Assembly (NCBI RefSeq): GCF_019801175.1
Contig: NZ_JAHVJR010000001.1
Span: forward strand, 1,984,001 to 2,048,000
Length of the DNA: 64,000 nucleotides
Origin: Vannielia litorea
Lineage (GTDB): Bacteria > Pseudomonadota > Alphaproteobacteria > Rhodobacterales > Rhodobacteraceae
Reading direction: 5' to 3'
The position numbers and the translations under genes are program-made. Below are positions 34,683 to 40,963 of this stretch, in pieces (within the stretch, counting starts at the first letter, position 1; each line of letters starts with the position of its first letter). The notes beneath the pieces are model-generated. The model made no database searches and was not told where the DNA came from. It saw nothing but the letters and a program-made list of their open reading frames with translations.

Positions 34683-34778
34683 GCCTCGTGCCATGCCGTC
34701 CCACGGGTGGGGCCATTTCCCATCGCGCGCCATTCTCGGACCCGCAACGCACCCGCCCGACCAAAGGACACTGCACAA

Positions 34779-34808
34779 AACAAAACGGGCGGCCCAAAAG
34801 CCGCCCGC
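34779..34808 (-). terminator. Intrinsic terminator of mrp
   Basis: On the minus strand an 8-bp GC stem (CGGGCGGC / GCCGCCCG) with a 6-nt TTTTGG loop is followed by TTTTGTTTTG. It lies about 40 bp behind the mrp stop and is a classical Rho-independent terminator, separating mrp from the dcw leader. Confidence 0.85.
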
Positions 34809-34848
34809 CGCAATTCCCCCTCACCCCCGGGCACAGCCCTTCAGGCAT

Positions 34849-35952
34849 TCACCCCATGCCGCCTTCCACCAGCCCCCGCGCCAACGCCGCGTATGCCTCG
34901 GCCGCAGCGCCCTCGCCTGCGGCCACCGGCACACCGCTGTCACCGCCCAGCCGGGTCTCCAGTTCCAGCGGCAGTTGCGCCAGCAGTGGCACGCCAAGGC
35001 TCGTCGCCTCCGCCGCCACGCCGCCGTGGCCGAACAGATGCGCCTCATGCCCGCAATTCGGACATATATAAGTAGTCATGTTCTCGATCAGCCCCAGCAC
35101 CGGGGTCTTCAGCTTGCCGAACATGTCGATCGCCTTGCGCGCATCGATCAGCGCCACATCCTGCGGCGTGCTCACCACAACGGCCCCCGTGATCGGGTAG
35201 CGCTGGCAGAGCGTAAGCTGCACGTCTCCCGTGCCCGGCGGCAGATCGACAATAAGCACATCCAGCTCGCCCCATTCCACCTGGGTCATCATCTGCTGGA
35301 GCGCGCCCATCAGCATCGGCCCGCGCCAGATCACCGCCTGACCCTCCTCCAGCATCAACCCGATCGACATGAAGGTAACCCCATGCGCCGTGAGCGGCAG
35401 GATCTTCTCGCCATCGGGGCTCGCGGGCCGCTTGGCATTGCCCATCATCCGGGGCTGGGAGGGGCCGTATATATCGGCATCCAGCAGGCCCACCTTCCGG
35501 CCCTGCCGGGCCAGCGCCACGGCGAGGTTGGCCGACACCGTGCTCTTGCCCACGCCGCCCTTGCCCGAGCCCACCGCAATGATCCGCTTCACGCCCGGCA
35601 CCGCCTGAGGGCCGGCCTGCGGCGTGGGATGGCGCCCCACTTTCAGGCTCGGCGGCTGCTGACCGCCCGGCGCAGGCACCTGCCGCGGGGCCGAAGGCGC
35701 GTTGCTATGCGCCGTAAGCAGGGCTGAAACAGAGGTGACTCCCTCTACCGCCAGAACCGCCGCTTTTGCAGCCTCGAGAATCGGCTCCATCCGCGATGCT
35801 GCGGCTGCATCCGGCGCTTCGATGACAAACTTCACCTCGCCACTGTCGCCAGTCTGCAACGCGCGAATCATGTCGCGAGATACAAGATCGCCGCCGTCCG
35901 CAAGTCCCACCTTTGTCAAAGCGGTTTGGATTTCGCCTTTTTCTACAGGCAT
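34849..35952 (-). CDS. mrp: Mrp/ApbC-family iron-sulfur carrier P-loop ATPase
   Basis: A 367-residue Mrp/NBP35 ATPase that binds and transfers [4Fe-4S] clusters to apo-proteins in the cytoplasm. The N-terminal MIP18-like domain (about 1-80) is followed by a Pro-rich linker and the deviant Walker A GSGKGGVGKST, then LLDADIYGPSQPRMMG, VDLPPGTGDVQLTL and the cluster-binding CPNC (ICPNCGHEAHLFG). The Met preceding PVEKGEIQ was chosen because GAAAGGGGCG sits just upstream; a longer reading has no ribosome-binding site. It is monocistronic, ending at a clear terminator. Confidence 0.95.
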   Translation of the reverse strand: MPVEKGEIQTALTKVGLADGGDLVSRDMIRALQTGDSGEVKFVIEAPDAAAASRMEPILEAAKAAVLAVEGVTSVSALLTAHSNAPSAPRQVPAPGGQQPPSLKVGRHPTPQAGPQAVPGVKRIIAVGSGKGGVGKSTVSANLAVALARQGRKVGLLDADIYGPSQPRMMGNAKRPASPDGEKILPLTAHGVTFMSIGLMLEEGQAVIWRGPMLMGALQQMMTQVEWGELDVLIVDLPPGTGDVQLTLCQRYPITGAVVVSTPQDVALIDARKAIDMFGKLKTPVLGLIENMTTYICPNCGHEAHLFGHGGVAAEATSLGVPLLAQLPLELETRLGGDSGVPVAAGEGAAAEAYAALARGLVEGGMG

Positions 35953-36188
35953 CTCGCCCCTTTCACATTTTCCGGCGACCCCCAAAGTGACGCCGCGTCA
36001 TTTTCTTTACCGCCCAAAATTTAGCCTTAACGCGCTGAAACTCCACCAAATTCACCTATTCACTCCGTGCATAGCCGCGTTGCAGCAAAAGCCCTTTTCG
36101 CAGGTGCAGCAAAACCCTAATTTGGTCTCAAGCAACAGGGCACAGAACGAGCCCGCTCACAGGTACGACTACTTAAGGACCAGCCACC

Positions 36189-36404
36189 ATGGCTTACGCA
36201 ACCGCTCATAACACCGCGCACACCGGTATCCTTGGCCGCATCGAGGCTTTCATCGAAGCCCGTCGCGAGGCCGCTGCCAAGCGCCGCGTCTACCGTCAGA
36301 CGCTCCGTGAACTTCAGGCCCTGACCAGCCGCGATCTTGCCGACCTCGGCATCGCGCCCTCCAACCTCCGGTCGGTTGCCTACCAGGCCGCCTACGGCGC
36401 CTGA
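36189..36404 (+). CDS. DUF1127 protein, CcaF1-like, heading the cuckoo sRNA array
   Basis: A 71-residue basic protein with a C-terminal DUF1127 domain (YRQTLRELQALTSRDLADLGIAPSNLRSVAYQAAYG). The central helix is Arg/Lys/Ala-rich (EARREAAAKRRVYRQ). In Rhodobacter sphaeroides the homologous gene ccaF1 lies directly before the CcsR1-4 sRNAs, is co-transcribed with them from a stress (RpoHI/RpoHII) promoter, and encodes an RNA-binding protein affecting sRNA maturation. The same arrangement here, with the first hairpin 10 bp behind the stop, supports the same role. An AAGGA lies 9 nt before the ATG. The promoter could not be placed; two direct copies of TGCAGCAAAA (36081 and 36105) lie upstream. 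Confidence 0.9.
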   Translation: MAYATAHNTAHTGILGRIEAFIEARREAAAKRRVYRQTLRELQALTSRDLADLGIAPSNLRSVAYQAAYGA

Positions 36405-36414
36405 CCCAAGATAG

Positions 36415-36486
36415 CGGAGAGCCCTCTCCTCCTCCCTGGGCTTTCCGTTCTGGCGGCGACACCACCCTCCTCCCGGTGTCGCCGCC
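36415..36486 (+). ncRNA. Cuckoo unit 1
   Basis: A hairpin CGGAGAGCCC / GGGCTTTCCG with loop TCTCCTCCTCCCT; B hairpin with a perfect 12-bp stem (36452-36463 / 36475-36486) and an 11-nt loop ACCCTCCTCCC. It is the only unit whose B loop deviates, by one extra C. It is followed by a different linker that contains a palindrome. Confidence 0.85.
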
Positions 36487-36492
36487 GCAAAC

Positions 36493-36508
36493 CTCCGGTT
36501 AACCGGAG
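36493..36508. repeat. 16-bp perfect palindrome between units 1 and 2
   Basis: CTCCGGTTAACCGGAG reads the same on both strands. It lies in the only long linker (36 nt) of the array. It could fold as a small RNA hairpin, mark an RNase cleavage site or be a protein-binding site; nothing else in the array resembles it. Confidence 0.6.
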
Positions 36509-36522
36509 CGAGATATAGAGAT

Positions 36523-36596
36523 CAGAACGTCCGTCCTCCTCCCTGGGCGTTCTGTGACAAGGCGGCGATGCTCACCTCCTCCCGAGCATCGCCGCC
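36523..36596 (+). ncRNA. Cuckoo unit 2
   Basis: A stem CAGAACGTCC / GGGCGTTCTG (one G-U), loop GTCCTCCTCCCT. B stem 13 bp perfect (36561-36573 / 36584-36596), loop ACCTCCTCCC. The B hairpin is identical over 35 nt to that of unit 10. Confidence 0.88.
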
Positions 36597-36608
36597 ACCC
36601 AAAGTTTC

Positions 36609-36679
36609 GGTCTCCGAGCCCTCTCCTCCTCCCTGGGCCGTGAGACCAGCGGCAGCCCACCTCCTCCCGGGCAGGCCGC
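36609..36679 (+). ncRNA. Cuckoo unit 3
   Basis: A hairpin with outer GGTCTC / GAGACC and inner GCCC / GGGC pairs around TCTCCTCCTCCCT. B hairpin with GCGGC / GCCGC and GCCC / GGGC pairs separated by a small internal loop, terminal loop ACCTCCTCCC. Confidence 0.85.
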
Positions 36680-36692
36680 ACCCAATTCGGTT

Positions 36693-36763
36693 TCGGTCCG
36701 CCCGACCTCCTCCCTGGGCGCCCGAGATCGGCGGTGATCTCACCTCCTCCCGAGGTCACCGCC
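36693..36763 (+). ncRNA. Cuckoo unit 4
   Basis: A hairpin CGCCC / GGGCG with outer TCGG / CCGA, loop GACCTCCTCCCT. B stem of 12 bp (one G-U), loop ACCTCCTCCC. Confidence 0.85.
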
Positions 36764-36776
36764 CCAGTTACGGTTT

Positions 36777-36847
36777 CGGAGCGCCCTCTCCTCCTCCCTG
36801 GGCCTTCGAGATCCGGTGATGGCCCACCTCCTCCCGGGTTCATCACC
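36777..36847 (+). ncRNA. Cuckoo unit 5
   Basis: A hairpin CGGAG-C-GCCC / GGGC-CTTCG, loop TCTCCTCCTCCCT. B stem GGTGATG / CATCACC plus an inner clamp with one bulge, loop ACCTCCTCCC. The A segment is nearly identical to that of unit 8. Confidence 0.85.
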
Positions 36848-36861
36848 ACCCAATACGGTTT

Positions 36862-36932
36862 CGAGGCGCCCTCTCCTCCTCCCTGGGCCCTCGGGATCCG
36901 GCGGCAGCCCACCTCCTCCCGGGCATGTCGCC
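36862..36932 (+). ncRNA. Cuckoo unit 6
   Basis: A hairpin CGAG / CTCG outer and GCCC / GGGC inner pairs, loop TCTCCTCCTCCCT. B hairpin GCCC / GGGC clamp with outer GGCG / CGCC, loop ACCTCCTCCC. A 58-bp stretch from 36892 is repeated exactly in unit 8, starting at 37063. Confidence 0.85.
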
Positions 36933-36945
36933 ACCCAATTCGGTT

Positions 36946-37017
36946 TCGGACGGCCCGTCCTCCTCCCTGGGCCACCCGAGATTGGCGGCGACCTCACCTC
37001 CTCCCGAGGTCGCCGCC
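36946..37017 (+). ncRNA. Cuckoo unit 7
   Basis: A hairpin GGCCC / GGGCC with outer TCGG / CCGA, loop GTCCTCCTCCCT. B stem 12 bp perfect (36984-36995 / 37006-37017), loop ACCTCCTCCC. Confidence 0.87.
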
Positions 37018-37032
37018 ACCCAAGTTCGGTTT

Positions 37033-37103
37033 CGGAGCGCCCTCTCCTCCTCCCTGGGCCTCCGGGATCCGGCGGCAGCCCACCTCCTCCCGGGCATGTC
37101 GCC
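37033..37103 (+). ncRNA. Cuckoo unit 8
   Basis: A hairpin CGGAG-C-GCCC / GGGC-CTCCG (nine pairs, one bulge), loop TCTCCTCCTCCCT. The B hairpin is identical to that of unit 6, loop ACCTCCTCCC. Confidence 0.86.
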
Positions 37104-37115
37104 ACCCAATTCGGT

Positions 37116-37193
37116 TTCGGCCCGCCCGTCCTCCTCCCTGGGCAGCCGGAAGCATAGGGGCGGCGCCTCACCTCCTCCCGAGGCAGCCGCCCC
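37116..37193 (+). ncRNA. Cuckoo unit 9
   Basis: A hairpin GCCC / GGGC with outer TTCGG / CCGGA (one G-U), loop GTCCTCCTCCCT. B stem GGGGCGGC-GCCTC / GAGGC-A-GCCGCCCC, 13 pairs with one bulged A, loop ACCTCCTCCC. It has the longest unit and the strongest B stem. Confidence 0.86.
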
Positions 37194-37221
37194 ACCCTTC
37201 CTTCGGGTCGGGATCCAGAAT

Positions 37222-37297
37222 TCAGGCGCCCGTCCTCCTCCCTGGGCGATCTGATATCGGCGGCGATGCTCACCTCCTCCCGAGCATCGCCGCTTTT
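37222..37297 (+). ncRNA. Cuckoo unit 10, doubling as transcript terminator
   Basis: A hairpin CGCCC / GGGCG with outer TCAG / CTGA, loop GTCCTCCTCCCT. B stem 12 bp perfect (37260-37271 / 37282-37293), loop ACCTCCTCCC. It is followed directly by TTTTCATTT, so the last sRNA hairpin is also an intrinsic terminator. Confidence 0.88.
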
Positions 37298-37344
37298 CAT
37301 TTCCGCCTCCGCCCTACATGGTCGCCCCAACCAAGGAGGCCCCC

Positions 37345-38229
37345 ATGCGCATTCTCTTCACCGGCGGCTCCGGCAAGGCCGGCCGTCACGCCACCCGCTA
37401 CCTGATCGAGCAAGGCCACCGGGTTCTGAACGTCGATCAAACCCCGTCTGATGTGGAGGGCGTCTTCAACCGCATCGCCGACATCACCGATCTCGGCGCC
37501 ATGCACGATGCCATGCAGGCCTATGCCGATTTCGACGAGCTGGAGCCCGGCACCGGCGTCCCGTCCTTCGACGCCGTGGTGCATTTCGCCGCCGTCCCCC
37601 GGATCATGGTCACCGGCGATGCCGAGTGCTTCCGCGTCAACACGCTGGGCACCTACAACGTCATCGACACCGCGCTCAAAGCCGGGGTCCGCAAGGTGAT
37701 CTTCGCCAGTTCCGAAACCACCTATGGCGTCTGCTTTGCCGATGGCGAGCGCAAGCCCGAGTATATCCCGGTCGACGAGGCCCACCCCACGGAACCCGAA
37801 GACAGCTACGCCATGTCGAAAGTCGTGAACGAGGCCACCGCCCGCAGCTTCCAGCGGCGCTCCGGGGCCGACATCTACGGCCTGCGCATCAACAACGTGA
37901 TCGAGCCGCATGAATACGCCACGATGTTCCCCAGCTTCATCGACGCCCCCGAAAAGCGCCGCCGCAACATCTTCGCCTATATCGACGCCCGCGATCTCGG
38001 CCATATGGTCGACTGCTGCCTGAAGACCGACGGCCTCGGCTACGAGGTCTTCAACGTCGCGAATGACACTCACTCCGTCTCCGCCCCCACGCAGGAGCTG
38101 ATCGACTGCTTCTACCAAGGCGTAGAGCAGAAGCGCGAGATGGGCGCGCACGAGACCTTCTACACCAACGAGAAGGCCAAACGGCTGGTCGGTTTCTCCC
38201 CCAAACATGATTGGCGCGACGAACTGTAG
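37345..38229 (+). CDS. NAD-dependent epimerase/dehydratase
   Basis: A 294-residue extended SDR. The N-terminal Rossmann motif GGSGKAGRHATRYL binds NAD; HFAAVPRIMV, the Ser in FASSETTYG and the catalytic Tyr-x3-Lys in YAMSKVVNEA are all in place. It belongs with nucleotide-sugar or uronate dehydrogenase-like epimerases, but the substrate is not evident, and there are no polysaccharide genes nearby. The second Met was chosen because AAGGAGG lies five bases upstream. It starts 48 bp behind the sRNA array terminator on the same strand and ends convergent with uvrD. Confidence 0.88.
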   Translation: MRILFTGGSGKAGRHATRYLIEQGHRVLNVDQTPSDVEGVFNRIADITDLGAMHDAMQAYADFDELEPGTGVPSFDAVVHFAAVPRIMVTGDAECFRVNTLGTYNVIDTALKAGVRKVIFASSETTYGVCFADGERKPEYIPVDEAHPTEPEDSYAMSKVVNEATARSFQRRSGADIYGLRINNVIEPHEYATMFPSFIDAPEKRRRNIFAYIDARDLGHMVDCCLKTDGLGYEVFNVANDTHSVSAPTQELIDCFYQGVEQKREMGAHETFYTNEKAKRLVGFSPKHDWRDEL

Positions 38230-38338
38230 GTCGGGACCCTTCCCGACTCATCTCCGCTCAACGCGCAACCGGACCCGACCCGCCACCGTACGCTGCATTA
38301 GTTAACGTGGCCCCGCCCACACGTGCGTATGCATGGAA

Positions 38339-38368
38339 TGTGCATCGGTTGTGCATCACTTGTGCATC
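38339..38368. repeat. Three TGTGCATC boxes at exact 11-bp period
   Basis: The octamer TGTGCATC starts at 38339, 38350 and 38361, one helical turn apart. It lies in the 184-bp gap between the convergent epimerase and uvrD genes, where no promoter is expected. No hairpin terminator was seen in the gap. Function unknown; a phased protein-binding site is possible. Confidence 0.55.
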
Positions 38369-38413
38369 GGGTCCGGCGCAGGGTTAACGGCCTTTTGTAA
38401 CCCCACCGAACGG

Positions 38414-40789
38414 TCAGAACGGGATGTCATCCGCCGCGCTCGCCGCCGGCACCACGAACTTGGCCACGACCTTCTTCACACCCGCTTTTTCAAAAGCGAT
38501 TTCAAGCTTGTCGCCCTCGATCCCGGTGATCGCGCCATAGCCGAATTTCTGGTGGAACACCCGCTCACCGACCGAGTGCGACGAGACCGCCTCGGCGTCG
38601 ATCACCATGTTCCGGCTCTCCTTCGGCTGGCTCACCCCCCGCACCTGCGCCCGCGCCTGCAAGCGCTTCCAGCCAGGCGAGTTGTAGCCATCCGCGCGGG
38701 CCGCATCCTCATGTAATGTCGAGCGAATTTCGCCTCCGCCCGTGCCGCCCATCCCGGCCCCGGCGGCCGCGCCATAGCCCCCGCCATAGAGCCCCGGAGG
38801 CGTCAGAACCTCCACATGCTCGCCCGGCAACTCGTCGATAAACCGGCTCGGCAAGGCGCTCTGCCACTGGCCATAGATCCGCCGGTTTCCGGCAAAGGAA
38901 ATGGTGCAAAGCTCCTCGGCCCGGGTGATCCCCACATAGGCCAGCCGCCGTTCCTCCTCGAGCCCCTTTACCCCGCTCTCATCCATGCTCCGCTGGCTCG
39001 GAAACAGCCCGTCCTCCCAACCCGGAAGGAACACCGCCGGAAACTCCAGCCCCTTCGCCGCATGCAGCGTCATGATAGACACCTTCGGCCCGTCCTCCTC
39101 GCTCTCATTGTCCATGATGAGCGCGACGTGCTCCAGAAAACCCTGCAAATTCTCAAAGGATTCCAGTGCCTTCACCAGTTCCTTCAGGTTCTCCAGCCGC
39201 CCCGGCGCCTCAGGCGTCTTGTCGTTCTGCCACATGTCGGTGTAGCCGGATTCCTCCAAAATCTGCTCGGCCAGCTCGATGTGATCGCCGTCATCCAGCG
39301 CCCCGCCGTGCCACCGCCCAAAGCCCTCCAAGAGCGCCCCAAGCTGCCCCTTGGCCTTGCCCGTCAGCTCGCCCGATGCCACCAGAATCCGCGCGCCCTC
39401 GAACAGCGAAACCCCGTTCGCCCGCGCCGCCCGCTGCATCTTCTGGATCGCCTTCTCGCCCAGCCCCCGCTTGGGCACATTGACGATCCGCTCGAACGCC
39501 AGGTCATCATCGGGCGAGACAGCCACACGGAAGTAGGCCATCGCATCGCGGATCTCCATCCGCTCATAAAACCTTGGCCCACCGATCACCTTGTAGGGCA
39601 AGCCGATGGTCAAAAAACGGTCTTCAAACGCCCGCATCTGGTGCGAGGCCCGCACCAGAATTGCACATTCATTCAAGCCGACAGGCCGCATCCCCCGAGT
39701 GCCGCCGCCCATCGCCTCAAGCTCGTCACCGATCCAGCGGGCCTCTTCCTCGCCGTCCCAATGGCCGATGAGGCGCACCTTCTCGCCCTCCTCGGCCTCG
39801 GTCCAAAGCTCCTTGCCGAGCCGCCCCTTGTTGGCGGCAATCACCCCGGCCGCCGCGCCCAGAATATGCGGCGTCGAGCGGTAGTTCTGCTCCAGCCGCA
39901 CCACATGCGCGCCCGGAAAATCCTTTTCAAACCGCAGGATATTGCCCACCTCGGCGCCCCGCCAACCATAGATCGACTGGTCGTCGTCGCCCACGCAGCA
40001 GATGTTCTTGTGCCCCTGCGCCAGCAGCCGCAGCCACAGATACTGCGCCACGTTGGTATCCTGGTACTCGTCCACGAGGATGTATTTGAACCAGCGCTGA
40101 TACTGCGCCAGCACGTCCTCGTGGGTCTGGAAAATCGTGACCATGTGCAGCAGCAGATCGCCGAAATCCACGGCGTTCAGCGTCTTGAGCCGCGCCTGGT
40201 ATTCCCGGTAGATCGCCACACCCTTGTGGTCGTAAGCCCCGGCCTCCGAGGTCGGCACCTTGTCGGGCGTCAGCGCCTTGTTCTTCCATTGGTCGATGAT
40301 CCCCGCGAGCATCCGCGCGGGCCAGCGCTTGTCATCGATATTGGCCGCCGCGACGAGCTGTTTAAGAAGCCTTAACTGATCATCGGTATCAAGGATGGTG
40401 AAGTTGCTCTTGAGCCCCACTAGTTCGGCATGGCGGCGCAAAAGCTTCACGCAGATCGCGTGAAAGGTGCCAAGCCACGGCATTCCTTCCACCGCCTGCC
40501 CCATCAGGCCCGCCACGCGGTCCTTCATTTCGCGGGCGGCCTTGTTGGTGAAGGTCACCGCGAGAATTTCGTTTGGTCGCGCCCGCTGCGTCAGCAGCAG
40601 GTGCGCGATCCGCGTGGTCAGCGCCTTGGTCTTGCCCGTGCCGGCCCCGGCGAGCATAAGCACCGGGCCGTCGAGCTGCTCGACAGCCTCGCGTTGCGCC
40701 GGGTTCAGCCCGTCAAGATAGGGCGCGGGTCGGGCGGCCACTGCCTGCTGTGACAGGCTCAGGGGCCGATCTGGCTCGATACTGCTCAT
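38414..40789 (-). CDS. uvrD: ATP-dependent DNA helicase UvrD/PcrA (superfamily 1)
   Basis: A 791-residue 3'-5' helicase for nucleotide excision repair, mismatch repair and removal of RecA or RNA polymerase from DNA. It opens with the Q-motif YLDGLNPAQREAV and Walker A AGAGTGKTKALTTRI, then TFTNKAAREMKDRV, the Walker B VDEYQDTN, GDDDQSIYGWRGA, EQNYRSTPHIL, VSIMTLHAAKGLEFPAVFLPG and AYVGITRAEELC. The C-terminal VGERVFHQKFGYGAITGIEGDKLEIAF is the Tudor-like RNA-polymerase-interaction domain, split here by description. The start is uncertain: this ATG, or the ATG four codons earlier with AGGGG 11 nt upstream. It is divergent from pyc. Confidence 0.95.
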   Translation of the reverse strand: MSSIEPDRPLSLSQQAVAARPAPYLDGLNPAQREAVEQLDGPVLMLAGAGTGKTKALTTRIAHLLLTQRARPNEILAVTFTNKAAREMKDRVAGLMGQAVEGMPWLGTFHAICVKLLRRHAELVGLKSNFTILDTDDQLRLLKQLVAAANIDDKRWPARMLAGIIDQWKNKALTPDKVPTSEAGAYDHKGVAIYREYQARLKTLNAVDFGDLLLHMVTIFQTHEDVLAQYQRWFKYILVDEYQDTNVAQYLWLRLLAQGHKNICCVGDDDQSIYGWRGAEVGNILRFEKDFPGAHVVRLEQNYRSTPHILGAAAGVIAANKGRLGKELWTEAEEGEKVRLIGHWDGEEEARWIGDELEAMGGGTRGMRPVGLNECAILVRASHQMRAFEDRFLTIGLPYKVIGGPRFYERMEIRDAMAYFRVAVSPDDDLAFERIVNVPKRGLGEKAIQKMQRAARANGVSLFEGARILVASGELTGKAKGQLGALLEGFGRWHGGALDDGDHIELAEQILEESGYTDMWQNDKTPEAPGRLENLKELVKALESFENLQGFLEHVALIMDNESEEDGPKVSIMTLHAAKGLEFPAVFLPGWEDGLFPSQRSMDESGVKGLEEERRLAYVGITRAEELCTISFAGNRRIYGQWQSALPSRFIDELPGEHVEVLTPPGLYGGGYGAAAGAGMGGTGGGEIRSTLHEDAARADGYNSPGWKRLQARAQVRGVSQPKESRNMVIDAEAVSSHSVGERVFHQKFGYGAITGIEGDKLEIAFEKAGVKKVVAKFVVPAASAADDIPF

Positions 40790-40877
40790 GCGCAAAACCA
40801 TATCGCGTTGCGCCCCTGAGGGAAAGAGCGTGTTCACCTTGCGTTCCGCCGCAAACCCGCTCTGGCAAATCTGCAGC

Positions 40878-40950
40878 TTCTGCATTGCAGCATCCCCCCT
40901 TTCACTTCTGTGAAATCTCCGTAACAATCATCCCTGCTGCAATGCAGAAG
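40878..40950. promoter_or_regulatory. Compound palindromic operator candidate between uvrD and pyc
   Basis: A perfect 16-bp inverted repeat (CTTCTGCATTGCAGCA at 40878-40893 and its complement at 40935-40950) spans 73 bp. Each arm contains its own palindrome (CTGCA-T-TGCAG and CTGCA-A-TGCAG). A third palindrome TTTCAC / GTGAAA (40901 / 40911) sits between them. The right arm ends 14 bp before the pyc ATG, overlapping its leader. The layout suggests a dimer-binding repressor or activator of pyc, with DNA looping or cooperative binding. Confidence 0.55.
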
Positions 40951-40963
40951 AACGGGGAGAACC

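Larger units (their letters stand above)
34070..34848. other. Long dcw leader/intergenic region (779 bp)
   Basis: No supported gene. It lies between the mrp stop and the mraZ start, both on the minus strand. It holds the mrp terminator at its right end, several phased GGG-box groups resembling MraZ operators (34349-34363, 34542-34576, 34665-34682), and many C-tracts on the plus strand. Short open frames on both strands lack a ribosome-binding site or any family resemblance. The dcw promoter must be here, but no -35/-10 pair stood out. Confidence 0.6.
36415..37297 (+). ncRNA. Ten-copy CcsR/cuckoo sRNA array
   Basis: Ten tandem units of 70-78 nt, each made of two hairpins. The first (A) hairpin has a 12-13 nt loop with TCCTCCTCCCT closed by a CCC/GGG clamp. 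The second (B) has a long GC stem and the 10-nt loop ACCTCCTCCC, identical in nine of ten units. Stem sequences differ between units but stay complementary, while loops are fixed: the pattern of selected RNA structure. Linkers are a conserved ACCCAA-n-TTCGGTTTCGG. This matches the cuckoo RNA family, known as CcsR1-4 in Rhodobacter sphaeroides, stress-induced sRNAs processed from a DUF1127 transcript. The final B stem is followed by TTTT. Open frames across the array are artefacts of its Pro-coding composition. Confidence 0.93.

Noticed and set aside
36060..36188. A defined RpoH-type promoter for the DUF1127-array transcript
   Set aside because: The direct repeats TGCAGCAAAA and a CCTAATT element are present, but no -35/-10 pair with acceptable spacing could be fixed by eye, so no promoter feature was called.
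36415..37297. The array as a CRISPR
   Set aside because: Repeats are paired hairpins of 70-78 nt with conserved loops and co-varying stems, without unique spacers of constant length, leader or cas genes.
36734..37405. Proline-rich 223-codon frame across the hairpin array
   Set aside because: The array shows compensatory stem changes and fixed loops, which protein coding does not explain; frame and repeat length do not stay in phase.
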